From positions 763,442 through 827,441 of the forward strand of contig NZ_LMGL01000002.1 of NCBI RefSeq assembly GCF_001427145.1: DNA of 64,000 nt, read 5' to 3'. Positions 18,607-26,344 of this stretch are shown piece by piece. Origin of the DNA: Microbacterium sp. Root166 (GTDB lineage Bacteria; Actinomycetota; Actinomycetes; Actinomycetales; Microbacteriaceae). Position 1 is the stretch's first letter, and the number at the start of each line of letters is the position of its first letter. The translations under genes and the position numbers were made by a program. Below the pieces are notes generated by a model. It saw only the letters and a list, made by a program, of their open reading frames with translations, had not been told where the DNA came from and did not search any database.

Positions 18607-20070
18607 CTAGGCCGTCTCGATGTAGCCCTGGTCGAGGATGCGGGCGACCACACGCTCGGCCGCGTGACCGTCGTCGCGCGCGTTGAACTTCTCACGCCAC
18701 TGGTCGTAGCGCGCCGCGTGCTCGGCGGGGTCCGCCGCCAGCGCGGCGACGAGCTCGTCCTGCGTCCGCACCACGGGACCGGGCGCATGCGCCGCGAGGT
18801 CGAAGTAGAACCCGCGCAGTTCGCCGCGGTAGTGCTCCATGTCGGGCACCAGGAAGTACATCGGCTTGCCGGTCACCGAGAAGTCGAACATGACGGAGGA
18901 GTAATCGGTGATCAGGCCGTCGGCTGCCAGCAGCAGGAGGGACGTGTCGGGGAACCCGGTCACATCGATGACGCGCGGACCCTCGGCATCCCGTCCCGGC
19001 TGAAGCGTGCGCGAGTGGCCTCGAACGAGCACGACGGCGTCGGCCGCCTCGGCGAGGGCCGCCGGGTCGACGAAGTCCACCATCTCGTCGCGGTCGTCGC
19101 GCCACGTCGGGGCGTAGAGCAGCACTCGCTCCCCCGGCCGGATGCCGAGGGCCTCGCGCGTCGCGGTCCCGTCGCCGGTGACGAGGACGTCGTTGCGGGG
19201 ATAGCCCTCGACCCACACCGGACGCGAGAGGAAGGCGTATGCCTTGCCGAGGATGCGCGCGGCGTAGGGGTTCTGAGCGAGCAGGACGTTCCAGCGGCGC
19301 GACTCGCGCACCACGGCGGCCATGCGGCGCGGATCGAAGCCCGGCCGGTGCAGCGCGAGCCGCTTGAGCGGCGTCCCGTGCCACGTCTGCAGCACGATCT
19401 GCCCGGACCGGCGGGAGAACCGGCGGCGCAGCCAGTCGTTGACCACCAGGAGCCGGGCGGCTCCGCGCGCGCGCCACCACTCAGGGCTGCCCTCGACCAC
19501 CGGGATCGCACCGTCGGGCACGGCGACGGAGAGGTCCACCACGCTCCAGTAGCGCGTCACGCCCGGCGCGCGCCGGGCGAGCTCGCGGTCGATCGCGAGC
19601 GGATTGCAGCTCGCGTTTCTGCCGTAGAAGCTCTCGAAGAACACGGCGTTCTCGAGCCGCGCGGTGCGCGTGGCGTAGCGGCGCTCCAGGGCGTCCTGCC
19701 CCTCGCCCGAATCGTAGGCGGGATCCACTGGAGGATCGATCCGCACCGACCACCCGTCGATCCGCGCTCGCAGGGTTCCGAGCCGGGCTTCGGCGGCGTG
19801 AGGCGGCGACGGCTCGGAGGTGTCCGACTCACCGGAGCCGTCGGCCCCGTCGATGCGCAGCCGGTACGCGCCGGAAGGCAGCGGCAGCTCGGGTCCGCCC
19901 CACCGTGCCGCCCGCAGCGGCAGCGTGACCGTCCACGCGCCGTCCTCGCCGGTGGGCACCGCCGACACGCGGGCGCGGCTGCCGACGAGCTCGACCAGAC
20001 CGGGTCTGGTCCCGTCGCCAGCGAGCGTCAGCGCCGCGCCGTCATCGGTGGTGAAGCGCGCCTGCGTCAT
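18607..20070 (-). CDS. CDP-glycerol glycerophosphotransferase family protein with N-terminal beta-rich extension
   Basis: The 487-residue protein splits in two. Residues 1-120 are beta-rich (ARFTTDDGAALTLAG, SGAYRLRIDGADGSG, RARIDGWSVRIDPPV) and look like a small accessory domain. From about residue 135 it is a standard Glyphos_transf domain: FFESFYGRNASCNPLAIDREL, VLQTWHGTPLKRLALH near residue 215, VLLYAPTWRDDRDEM near residue 315, and ADGLITDYSSVMFDFSVTGKP near residue 385. That last element is the classic TagF/TarF active region. Its ATG overlaps the upstream transferase stop by 4 bases. It probably adds glycerol- or ribitol-phosphate units to a wall polymer. Confidence 0.87.
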   Translation of the reverse strand: MTQARFTTDDGAALTLAGDGTRPGLVELVGSRARVSAVPTGEDGAWTVTLPLRAARWGGPELPLPSGAYRLRIDGADGSGESDTSEPSPPHAAEARLGTLRARIDGWSVRIDPPVDPAYDSGEGQDALERRYATRTARLENAVFFESFYGRNASCNPLAIDRELARRAPGVTRYWSVVDLSVAVPDGAIPVVEGSPEWWRARGAARLLVVNDWLRRRFSRRSGQIVLQTWHGTPLKRLALHRPGFDPRRMAAVVRESRRWNVLLAQNPYAARILGKAYAFLSRPVWVEGYPRNDVLVTGDGTATREALGIRPGERVLLYAPTWRDDRDEMVDFVDPAALAEAADAVVLVRGHSRTLQPGRDAEGPRVIDVTGFPDTSLLLLAADGLITDYSSVMFDFSVTGKPMYFLVPDMEHYRGELRGFYFDLAAHAPGPVVRTQDELVAALAADPAEHAARYDQWREKFNARDDGHAAERVVARILDQGYIETA

Positions 20071-21353
20071 CGGTGTCCCTTCGTCGGCCGGGCCTCGTCG
20101 CCGCGTTCAGCCGCAACGGCAAGGATCGCACGGTAGACGCGCTCCGCATTGCCGCCGTCGCGGTAGGTGTGGATGCGGCGGCTCAGGGCCTCGGATCGTT
20201 CGACGCGCAGCGCGCGCTCAGCCGGATCGCCGAGCACGGCATCCAGCTCGCAGAGGGCCTGGGTCCAGTCCCTCGACCACTCCGGGCCCGCCACGTCCGC
20301 GTAGCGACCGTAGAACCCCCGGCGCTCGGCGTAGGCCTCGACGTCAGGGGCGAGGAACACGACCGGCAGCGGGACGAGCGCGGCATCGAAGGCCAGGGAC
20401 GAGTAGTCGGTGACCAGGACGTCCAGTCCGGGCAGCAGGGGCGTGACATCGGCGACCAGGTCACTGCCGAGCAGGCGCACCCGATCGGTGGCGCGAGGCG
20501 GGCGGTAGTCGCCGGCACCGAGCGGGTGCGAGCGCACCAGGAGCACCGCATCGCGGCTCTCGAGCACTCCGTGAATGGCGTCCCACTCGGCTTCCGAGGG
20601 CACCGCGGGATCGGCATCACCGTCGCGCCAGGTCGGGGCGTACAGCACGAGGCGGGTGGTCTCGGGAATGTCGCCGCAGACCGCCGTGATCGTGCGACGG
20701 GCGCGCGCTCGGCGATCCTGCGCCGAGCCGTCGGAGAGCACGTCGACCCGGGGTTCGCCGGTCACGGGCACGCGCTCGTCCGGGAGCGCGAACGCCGACT
20801 CCAGTCGGCCTCGCACGAGATGCGATGCGGCCGGCAGCACCCGGATGCGCTGCGCCGCGCCGCGGAACATCGCCCCGAGACCGCGCCGGGCCAGCCGCGC
20901 GCCGGGTATCCGGGCCAGGACGCCGGGCAGCCGCAGCGTCTCGGGGGAATCGAGCCCGATGCGCTTCAAGGGCACGCCGTGCCAGAGCTGCACCACGACG
21001 GCGCCCGACACCGCGTACCGGTTGACGTCGCCGAAGCCGTGGGTCACGACGACCACCCCCGCCCGGGCGGTGCGCCACAGGCCGCGCAGCGATGAGCGCC
21101 GAGCGGTCGGGATGCCGAGGGCCGCGGCATCCTGTGCCTCCCGGTCGCCGCCCACGAGCCAGAGCATCCGGTGTCCTCCGGCGGCAGCGACGTTCCAGAG
21201 TGCGAGCGCCCCGTCGCCGATGCCGGCGCCGCAGCCGAACACCCACTCGTCTCGCGAGCGAGGCACCAGCAGCGTGAGGATGCGTCCCGCGGCATACAGC
21301 GGGAGGGCTGCGAGCTTTCGCGCATTTCCCGCGCCGAACGAGAAGGACGCCAC
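20067..21353 (-). CDS. CDP-glycerol glycerophosphotransferase family protein (TagF/TagB-like)
   Basis: The 428-residue protein has VFGCGAGIGDGALALWNVAA near residue 40, VVQLWHGVPLKRIGLDSPE near residue 120, a conserved VTGEPRVDVL, VLYAPTWRDGDADP near residue 235, and DVLVTDYSSLAFDAALVPLPVVF near residue 330. These are the family's catalytic elements. It is the first gene of a two-gene unit and is coupled to the next transferase by a 4-base overlap. The GTG start and its -10 box are both inside a perfect 16-base-pair inverted repeat, so expression may depend on local structure. Confidence 0.88.
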   Translation of the reverse strand: MASFSFGAGNARKLAALPLYAAGRILTLLVPRSRDEWVFGCGAGIGDGALALWNVAAAGGHRMLWLVGGDREAQDAAALGIPTARRSSLRGLWRTARAGVVVVTHGFGDVNRYAVSGAVVVQLWHGVPLKRIGLDSPETLRLPGVLARIPGARLARRGLGAMFRGAAQRIRVLPAASHLVRGRLESAFALPDERVPVTGEPRVDVLSDGSAQDRRARARRTITAVCGDIPETTRLVLYAPTWRDGDADPAVPSEAEWDAIHGVLESRDAVLLVRSHPLGAGDYRPPRATDRVRLLGSDLVADVTPLLPGLDVLVTDYSSLAFDAALVPLPVVFLAPDVEAYAERRGFYGRYADVAGPEWSRDWTQALCELDAVLGDPAERALRVERSEALSRRIHTYRDGGNAERVYRAILAVAAERGDEARPTKGHR

Positions 21354-21381
21354 CCCGCGAGCCTATCGCGGGGTGGCGTCC
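21345..21381. terminator. Perfect 16-bp inverted repeat: htrA terminator-like hairpin overlapping the next gene's start and -10 box
   Basis: GGACGCCACCCCGCGA (21345-21360) and its exact complement (21366-21381) flank a 5-base loop. Read on the minus strand it follows the htrA stop by 18 bases and is trailed by TTCTCG, a weak T tract. The GTG of the transferase gene (21353-21351) is in one arm. The likely leaderless -10 box TAGGCT (21360-21365) spans the loop. Confidence 0.6.
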
Positions 21382-21399
21382 TGAGCCGTTCTCGTGCGC

Positions 21400-22917
21400 C
21401 TACTGCTCGAGCGTTCCGAGCGTGACGTCTACCTCTCGGGTCTCGCCGTCGCGGACGAAGGTGACGGTGGCGGTGCTGCCGGCGGCGGCGGCACGCACCA
21501 GGGCGGTGAGGTCGACCGAGTCGGTGACCGGCACGCCGTTGAACGCCGTGACGATGTCGCCTTCCTGCAGGCCCGCCTCAGCGGCGGCGCCGCCCTCGAC
21601 GGCCTCCTTGATGAAGGCCCCGGTCATCGTGGCGTCTTCGACCTGACCAGCCGAGAGCACGTTCGCGCCGAGCAGGCCGTGGCTGGCCTCGCCGTTCTCG
21701 ATGATCTCGTCGGTGATGCGCTCGACGATGTCGGACGGGATGGAGAAGCCGACGCCGATGGAGCCCGCCTGGCCGGAAGAGCCGCCCGCCGAGGCGATCG
21801 CGACGTTGATGCCGATGAGGCGGCCCTCGTCATCGACCAGCGCACCGCCGGAGTTGCCCGGGTTGATGGCGGCATCGGTCTGGATGACGGCGATCTTGAT
21901 GGACTCCGACGGCTGGGTCGGCGTCTGCTGCTGGCCGTAGTCGAACAGGAACGGCGGGACGTCGCCCTCGCCTTCGCCCTCGCCGCCGTCCTCGGGCGCC
22001 GTCTCCGGCTCGGTCTCGGGCGCCGCGGAGGACGCGATCTCGATCGAGCGGTTGAGTGCGCTGACGATACCGGTGGTCACCGTGTTGGCCAGGCCCAGGG
22101 GCGCGCCGACGGCGATGGTGGTGTCGCCCACGTTCAGCTCGGACGATGACGCGAACTCGATCGGGGTGAGGCCCTCGGCGTCGGTCAGCTTGATGACGGC
22201 GAGGTCGTACGTCGGGTCGGTGCCGACGATCTCGGCGTCGTACACCCGCCCGTCGGAGGTCGTGACGCGGATCGTCGCGTCGCCGGAGGCGCCGTCGAGG
22301 GTGACCACGTGGGTGTTGGTGACGACGTAGCCGTCTTCGGTGAGGATCACGCCGGAGCCCGTGCCGCCGCCGCTCTGGCTCGTGGCCGAGATCGTCACGA
22401 CGCTCGGCACGACCTTGGCCGCGATGCCGGTGGTCTGGTTGACGTCGTCGGAGTCGTTGACGGTGACCGTCGCGGGGCCGGCGATCGGCGCCGTGCCGGA
22501 CGGGGAGAAGAGCGCCGAGCCCGCGTAGGAGGTGCCTAGTCCGGCTGCACCGCCGACGAGTGCGGCGGCGACGATGATGCCCGCGACCTTGCCGGCGCCG
22601 GAGCGCTTCTTGGGGGCGGGAGCCGACCACGCCAGCGGGGCGGTGGTCTGTGTGCCCGTGGTGGGCTGCCCGGCGAACGTCTGGGGGTAGGGCGCCGTCT
22701 GCGCGGTGTAGCCCTGCGGCATCGCGTAGGCCGGCGCCGGACGGCCTGCCGGCGTCTGCTGCGCTGCCTGCCACGCTGCCGTGGTGGGAAGGGCCGGGGG
22801 CACCGCGGGGGCCGCCGGGGCCGCGGGAGCGGGAGGCGTCTGCGCGCCGGCCGTCTCGGCGGGGTTCTGGTCTGCGGGGGTCTGGTCTGCGGGGCCGGTG
22901 CCCTGGTGGTCGCTCAT
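21400..22917 (-). CDS. HtrA/DegP-like membrane-anchored trypsin-fold serine protease with PDZ domain
   Basis: The 505-residue protein has a cytoplasmic Pro/Ala/Gln-rich N-terminus of about 110 residues. One membrane helix follows near residues 115-140 (VAGIIVAAALVGGAAG). The extracytoplasmic protease domain has catalytic His in VVTNTHVV near 203, Asp in TYDLAVIKL and Ser in INPGNSGGALVD near 354. A C-terminal PDZ domain starts near residue 405. Between Asp and Ser there is an acidic, Pro-rich insertion of about 40 residues (PETEPETAPEDGGEGEGEGD). HtrA proteins degrade or refold damaged envelope proteins. ATG 22917 has AGAAGGAG upstream. It is followed by a strong inverted repeat. Confidence 0.92.
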   Translation of the reverse strand: MSDHQGTGPADQTPADQNPAETAGAQTPPAPAAPAAPAVPPALPTTAAWQAAQQTPAGRPAPAYAMPQGYTAQTAPYPQTFAGQPTTGTQTTAPLAWSAPAPKKRSGAGKVAGIIVAAALVGGAAGLGTSYAGSALFSPSGTAPIAGPATVTVNDSDDVNQTTGIAAKVVPSVVTISATSQSGGGTGSGVILTEDGYVVTNTHVVTLDGASGDATIRVTTSDGRVYDAEIVGTDPTYDLAVIKLTDAEGLTPIEFASSSELNVGDTTIAVGAPLGLANTVTTGIVSALNRSIEIASSAAPETEPETAPEDGGEGEGEGDVPPFLFDYGQQQTPTQPSESIKIAVIQTDAAINPGNSGGALVDDEGRLIGINVAIASAGGSSGQAGSIGVGFSIPSDIVERITDEIIENGEASHGLLGANVLSAGQVEDATMTGAFIKEAVEGGAAAEAGLQEGDIVTAFNGVPVTDSVDLTALVRAAAAGSTATVTFVRDGETREVDVTLGTLEQ

Positions 22918-23021
22918 GATTGCTCCTTCTGGCCTGACAACGACCACATTGCCCACCGATCCTGTGCGTTTCTTATGGCGGGTCTGGGACCCGTCTATGC
23001 AAACCGCCTGAGCAGGGCGAG

Positions 23022-23027
23022 TACCGT
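23022..23027 (+). promoter_or_regulatory. Leaderless -10 box of the DapC-like gene
   Basis: TACCGT is followed by 7 bases and then the ATG at 23035. Confidence 0.4.
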
Positions 23028-23034
23028 GAGGGCG

Positions 23035-24243
23035 ATGCACACGATTCCCGGAGCATGGCACCGCGCCGCAGCGGGTGCCGGGCTCGTCGGCTCGGACGGA
23101 CAGGTCCGTCCCACCATCTTCGCCGAGATGTCGGCGCTCGCGGCCGAAACCGGCGCACTGAATCTCGGCCAGGGCTTCCCCGACGAGGACGGTCCCGCCG
23201 AAGTCCTCGAGGCGGCGCGCGAAGCGATCGCCGGCGGGATGAACCAGTACCCGCCGGGTCGCGGCATCCCGGATCTGCTGGCGGCGATCTCCGAGCACCA
23301 GAGCCGGTTCTACGGCCTGCGCCCCGACCCCGCGCGCGAGGTGCTCGTCACCGCCGGCGCCACGGAAGCCCTGGCGGCGACGCTGCTCGCGCTCATCGAC
23401 GGCCCCGACGACGAAGTGGTCGTGTTCGAGCCGTTCTATGACTCCTACGCCGCGATCGTCGCTCTCGCCGGAGCGAGGCTCGTCACCGTGCCGCTGCGCT
23501 GGCCCGAGTTCCAGCCCGATCTCGATCGGCTACGACAGGCGGTCACCGACCGGACGCGCGTCATCCTGGTGAACGACCCGCACAATCCCACCGGAGCCGT
23601 GTTCACCGCCGAGGTCCGGGACGAGGTGCTGCGCCTCGCCGAGCGCCACGACGCAGTGATCGTGACGGACGAGGTGTACGAGCACCTCGTCTTCGGCGCG
23701 CCGCACGTGCCGATCGCGACACTGCCGGGCGCCTGGGAGCGGACGCTGACGATCTCGTCGGCCGGCAAGACCTTCTCGACCACCGGCTGGAAGATCGGCT
23801 GGGTGAGCGGGCCCGCCGAGCTGATCTCGGCCGTCCTCGCCGTCAAGCAGTTCCTGACGTACGTCAACGGCAGCCCGTTCCAGCCGGCGATCGCGCGCGG
23901 CCTCCGTCTGGACGACGGCTTCTTCCGCGGGATCGCAGAGGCACTGCGCGCCAAGCGCGATCTCCTCGGCCGGGGGCTGCGGGCGGCGGGGTTCGCGGTC
24001 TCAGAGCCGGCCGGCTCCTATTTCACCGTGGCCGACGCCCGCGATCTGGGAGCGACGGATGCCGCGGCCTTCTGCCGCGCACTACCAGGGCGCGCGGGCG
24101 TCGTGGCCATCCCCCTCACCGCCTTCGTCACCCCCGAGCACCGGGACGAGTACGCGACGCTCGTGCGCTTCGCCGCCTGCAAGCGCATCGAGGTGCTGGA
24201 GGACGCCGCAGGGCGTCTCGCCGCGAGCCGCGACCGCGCTTAG
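23035..24243 (+). CDS. dapC: PLP-dependent aminotransferase, DapC-like (N-succinyldiaminopimelate aminotransferase)
   Basis: The 402-residue class I/II aminotransferase has ALNLGQGFPDEDGPAEVLEA near residue 40, GGMNQYPPGRG near residue 68, VILVNDPHNPTGAVF near residue 180 and VTDEVYEHLVFGAPH near residue 212. The PLP Lys is in SSAGKTFSTTGWKIGW near residue 244. The string of motifs closely resembles mycobacterial DapC, which makes N-succinyl-LL-diaminopimelate for lysine and peptidoglycan. Methionine or kynurenine aminotransferase activity is possible for this subfamily, so the substrate is inferred. It ends in a 4-base tail-to-tail overlap with the nitrilase-family gene. Confidence 0.82.
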   Translation: MHTIPGAWHRAAAGAGLVGSDGQVRPTIFAEMSALAAETGALNLGQGFPDEDGPAEVLEAAREAIAGGMNQYPPGRGIPDLLAAISEHQSRFYGLRPDPAREVLVTAGATEALAATLLALIDGPDDEVVVFEPFYDSYAAIVALAGARLVTVPLRWPEFQPDLDRLRQAVTDRTRVILVNDPHNPTGAVFTAEVRDEVLRLAERHDAVIVTDEVYEHLVFGAPHVPIATLPGAWERTLTISSAGKTFSTTGWKIGWVSGPAELISAVLAVKQFLTYVNGSPFQPAIARGLRLDDGFFRGIAEALRAKRDLLGRGLRAAGFAVSEPAGSYFTVADARDLGATDAAAFCRALPGRAGVVAIPLTAFVTPEHRDEYATLVRFAACKRIEVLEDAAGRLAASRDRA

Positions 24244-25055
24244 GCCTCCCGCGGGATGACTCCGAAGCGCCGCAGCCGCAGCGACGGATTGACGCGGCGG
24301 ACGCGCTCGAGCGTCTCGGGGTCGAGGTGGGCGACGGCGATGTCGGTCGCTGTGCCCACCGCGGCGAGCTCGACGCCCTGCGGATCGACGATCATCGAAC
24401 AGCCGACACCGAGTGGCGGCGGATGATCGGCGGCGAGCACGAACACCGTGTTCTCGATGGCCCGCGCATGCAGCAGCGTGCGCCAGTGGTGCTCCTTCAG
24501 CGGTCCGCGCACCCATTCGGCCGGGACGACGAAGGCGCCGGCACCCGCGTCGACGAGGATCCGGCCGACCTCGGGGAAGCGCAGGTCGTAGCACGTCATG
24601 AGACCGAAGCGGATGCCCGCCAGCTCGAACGTCTCGGCGGGCGCGAGGTCGCCCGCCTGCACCCAGTCCGACTCGCGCTGACCGAAGGCGTCGTAGAGGT
24701 GCAGCTTGCGATAGCGCGCGAGCACACCGCTGCCGTCGACGGCGACGACCGTGTTGTGGACGCGGTGCTCGTCCGCGCTGCGTTCGAGCAGACCGGCGAC
24801 GATGTGCACGCCGTGCTGCGAAGCCAGGTCGACGAGCGCCCGTACGAACGGGCCGTCGACGTCCTCGGCGTGTGCCGCCAGCGAGTGGTCGAACGGGTCG
24901 ATGAAGTAGCTCGAGTACTCGGGGAAGACGACCAGACCGGCGCCCCGTCCCGCCGCCGCCGACGTCAGCTGAGCGATGGTCTGCAGGTTCGCCGCGGTGT
25001 CGGCGCTCGGGGCGAACTGGGCGACGGCGACGCCCAGCGCCGCGGACGAGGTCAT
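24240..25055 (-). CDS. Carbon-nitrogen hydrolase (nitrilase superfamily)
   Basis: The 271-residue protein has the full catalytic set: Glu in LVVFPEYSSYF near residue 45, Lys in ARYRKLHLYDAFG near residue 115, and Cys in GLMTCYDLRFPEVG near residue 150. The family hydrolyses amides or C-N bonds; close groups include omega-amidases and deaminated-glutathione amidases. The start ATG 25055 overlaps the stop of the DUF6328 gene by 4 bases (ATGA). The convergent neighbour is an aminotransferase, and an aminotransferase/omega-amidase pairing is known from alpha-keto acid repair, but that link is only inferred here. Confidence 0.88.
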   Translation of the reverse strand: MTSSAALGVAVAQFAPSADTAANLQTIAQLTSAAAGRGAGLVVFPEYSSYFIDPFDHSLAAHAEDVDGPFVRALVDLASQHGVHIVAGLLERSADEHRVHNTVVAVDGSGVLARYRKLHLYDAFGQRESDWVQAGDLAPAETFELAGIRFGLMTCYDLRFPEVGRILVDAGAGAFVVPAEWVRGPLKEHHWRTLLHARAIENTVFVLAADHPPPLGVGCSMIVDPQGVELAAVGTATDIAVAHLDPETLERVRRVNPSLRLRRFGVIPREA

Positions 25056-25567
25056 CGCGTGCCGTTCGTGCGCAGGCGGGCCCTGATGACCACCGGAGTG
25101 AGGACCCAGAGCACCAGGATGACGAGCGTGAGGATCGCAAGCGCCCACCACGCCGCCGCGTCACTGACCACGACGTCGAACACGAAGGCGACCACTCCCA
25201 CCACCAGGACCGACACGGTGAACAGTGCCGTGATGAGCGCCGCATGACCGTAGGCGACCACCGATGCCTTCGCGCGCTGCTGGAAGAGCACGCGGTGCAG
25301 GGCCACCGGCGCGAGCGCGATGATCGCGCTGAGCGCCGACATCACCACGAGGACCAGGTACACGACCCGCTGACCGTCGGTGAGGTCGGCGAACGCCGGC
25401 TGGAAGGCCAGGGCGAGCAGGAAGCCGGTGAGGATCTGCGTGCCGGTCTGCAGCACACGCAGCTCCTGCAGCACCTCGTTCCAGTTCCGGTCGGCGCGCT
25501 CGGTCGGCGTCTCGTCCCGACCGTCGACGCGGTCGTCCTTCGGGTGCGTGTCGGGAGCGGCGGCCAT
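25052..25567 (-). CDS. DUF6328 family four-helix membrane protein
   Basis: The 171-residue protein has a hydrophilic N-terminus, then RNWNEVLQELRVLQTGTQIL, the conserved DUF6328 entry motif. Four hydrophobic segments follow, near residues 48-66, 74-95, 110-135 and 140-160. The function is unknown. ATG 25567 was chosen over an upstream in-frame ATG because the extra residues are Pro/Arg-rich and not typical of the family. It is translationally coupled to the downstream nitrilase-family gene. Confidence 0.82.
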   Translation of the reverse strand: MAAAPDTHPKDDRVDGRDETPTERADRNWNEVLQELRVLQTGTQILTGFLLALAFQPAFADLTDGQRVVYLVLVVMSALSAIIALAPVALHRVLFQQRAKASVVAYGHAALITALFTVSVLVVGVVAFVFDVVVSDAAAWWALAILTLVILVLWVLTPVVIRARLRTNGTR

Positions 25568-25643
25568 GGGCCCATCCTCGCCCGGTCTGCTCGGTCGGGG
25601 CAAGCGAAGGCGACCGGCGTCGCAACCCCGCCGAAACCCGTGC

Positions 25644-25649
25644 TAGGAT
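25644..25649 (+). promoter_or_regulatory. -10 box of tRNA-fMet
   Basis: TAGGAT ends 12 bases before the tRNA 5' end. I see no clear -35 element. Confidence 0.45.
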
Positions 25650-25661
25650 TTCATCTTGTGC

Positions 25662-25735
25662 CGCGGGGTGGAGCAGCTCGGTAGCTCGCTGGGCTCATAA
25701 CCCAGAGGTCGCAGGTTCAAATCCTGTCCCCGCAA
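25662..25735 (+). tRNA. Initiator tRNA-fMet (anticodon CAT)
   Basis: The acceptor strands CGCGGGG and CCCCGCA leave a C1-A72 mismatch, and the anticodon stem ends in three G-C pairs (GGG/CCC) around loop CTCATAA. Both are hallmarks of initiator tRNA. The T arm has GGTTCAAATCC. CCA is not encoded. A strong terminator follows 5 bases downstream. Confidence 0.95.
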
Positions 25736-25740
25736 CAAGA

Positions 25741-25780
25741 AAAGGCCCCAGATCAGGGATTTCCCCGATCTGGGGCCTTT
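25741..25780. terminator. Strong bidirectional terminator between tRNA-fMet and the marR gene
   Basis: The 14-base arms AAAGGCCCCAGATC (25741-25754) and GATCTGGGGCCTTT (25767-25780) pair perfectly over a 12-base loop. The A-rich and T-rich ends make it a terminator in both directions, serving the tRNA and the convergent marR gene. Confidence 0.9.
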
Positions 25781-25797
25781 GCCTTTTCCCTCGAGGA

Positions 25798-26274
25798 TCA
25801 GGCGATCTCGATCGCATCGCCCAACTCGGCCAGGAACCGGGCGATCACGACGAGTTCGTCATCCGTGTAGCGATCGGCCACGCGCCTCATCGCCTGAAGC
25901 CGATCCCCGAAGTGGCGGAAGAACGTTCGCCGCGACTCCTCTGTGAGCACGATCACGCGGGCACGGCCGTCGTGCGGATGCGCCCGTCGCTCGACATGAC
26001 CGGATGCCGTGAGCCGGTCCAGCAGCTTGGTGGTGGACGCCGTCGAGATCCTGAGGTGCTGGGCGACGTCATGCGGGCTCACCGCCTGTCCCCGCTGCTC
26101 CCGCATGATGAGCATCCGGAGTGCGGAGAGATCCGAGGCGTTCATCTCCATGTCGTCCTTCATGCCGCCGTGCATCCGATCCATGGCGTCGCTGAAGGCA
26201 CGGACGGCCTGCAGCACCTGCAGGACGGCCCGGTCATGCGGCGTGTGGGGTGACGGCTGGACCAATGTGGACAC
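25798..26274 (-). CDS. MarR family regulator, candidate carotenoid repressor (CrtR-like)
   Basis: The 158-residue winged-helix protein has MNASDLSALRMLIMREQRGQ near residue 44, recognition-helix region VSPHDVAQHLRISTASTTKLLDRL near residue 65, and the wing HVERRAHPHDGRARVIVLTEE near residue 93. It is transcribed divergently from the idi-crt operon. In Corynebacterium glutamicum the MarR-type CrtR is likewise divergent from and represses the crt operon. A palindrome between the genes is the likely operator. The GTG start at 26274 overlaps the -35 box of the crt promoter, so binding could affect both directions. Confidence 0.88.
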   Translation of the reverse strand: MSTLVQPSPHTPHDRAVLQVLQAVRAFSDAMDRMHGGMKDDMEMNASDLSALRMLIMREQRGQAVSPHDVAQHLRISTASTTKLLDRLTASGHVERRAHPHDGRARVIVLTEESRRTFFRHFGDRLQAMRRVADRYTDDELVVIARFLAELGDAIEIA

Positions 26275-26296
26275 TCCCTCACTACCCTTGTATCAT
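26268..26296 (+). promoter_or_regulatory. Promoter of the idi-crt carotenoid operon
   Basis: TGGACA (26268-26273) and TATCAT (26291-26296) are separated by exactly 17 bases. Transcription should begin near 26303, about 40 bases before the idi ATG. This is one of the few genes here with a proper leader and a strong ribosome binding site (AGGAGG at 26334-26339). Confidence 0.65.
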
Positions 26297-26309
26297 CGGA
26301 CGCACCAGA

Positions 26310-26328
26310 TCGCTAGCTAAACTAGCGA
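26310..26328. promoter_or_regulatory. Palindromic operator, probable MarR/CrtR-like binding site
   Basis: TCGCTAGCTAAACTAGCGA has 7-base perfect arms around a 5-base centre. It starts about 7 bases after the predicted transcription start. Size and symmetry fit a MarR dimer site. Binding here would block the crt operon. Confidence 0.65.
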
Positions 26329-26344
26329 ATTAGAGGAGGAACCG

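Noticed and set aside
24000..25600. Possible horizontal island around the nitrilase and DUF6328 genes
   Set aside because: Composition, codon style and 4-base overlaps look the same as neighbouring genes; the adjacent tRNA-fMet shows no attachment-site repeat or integrase.
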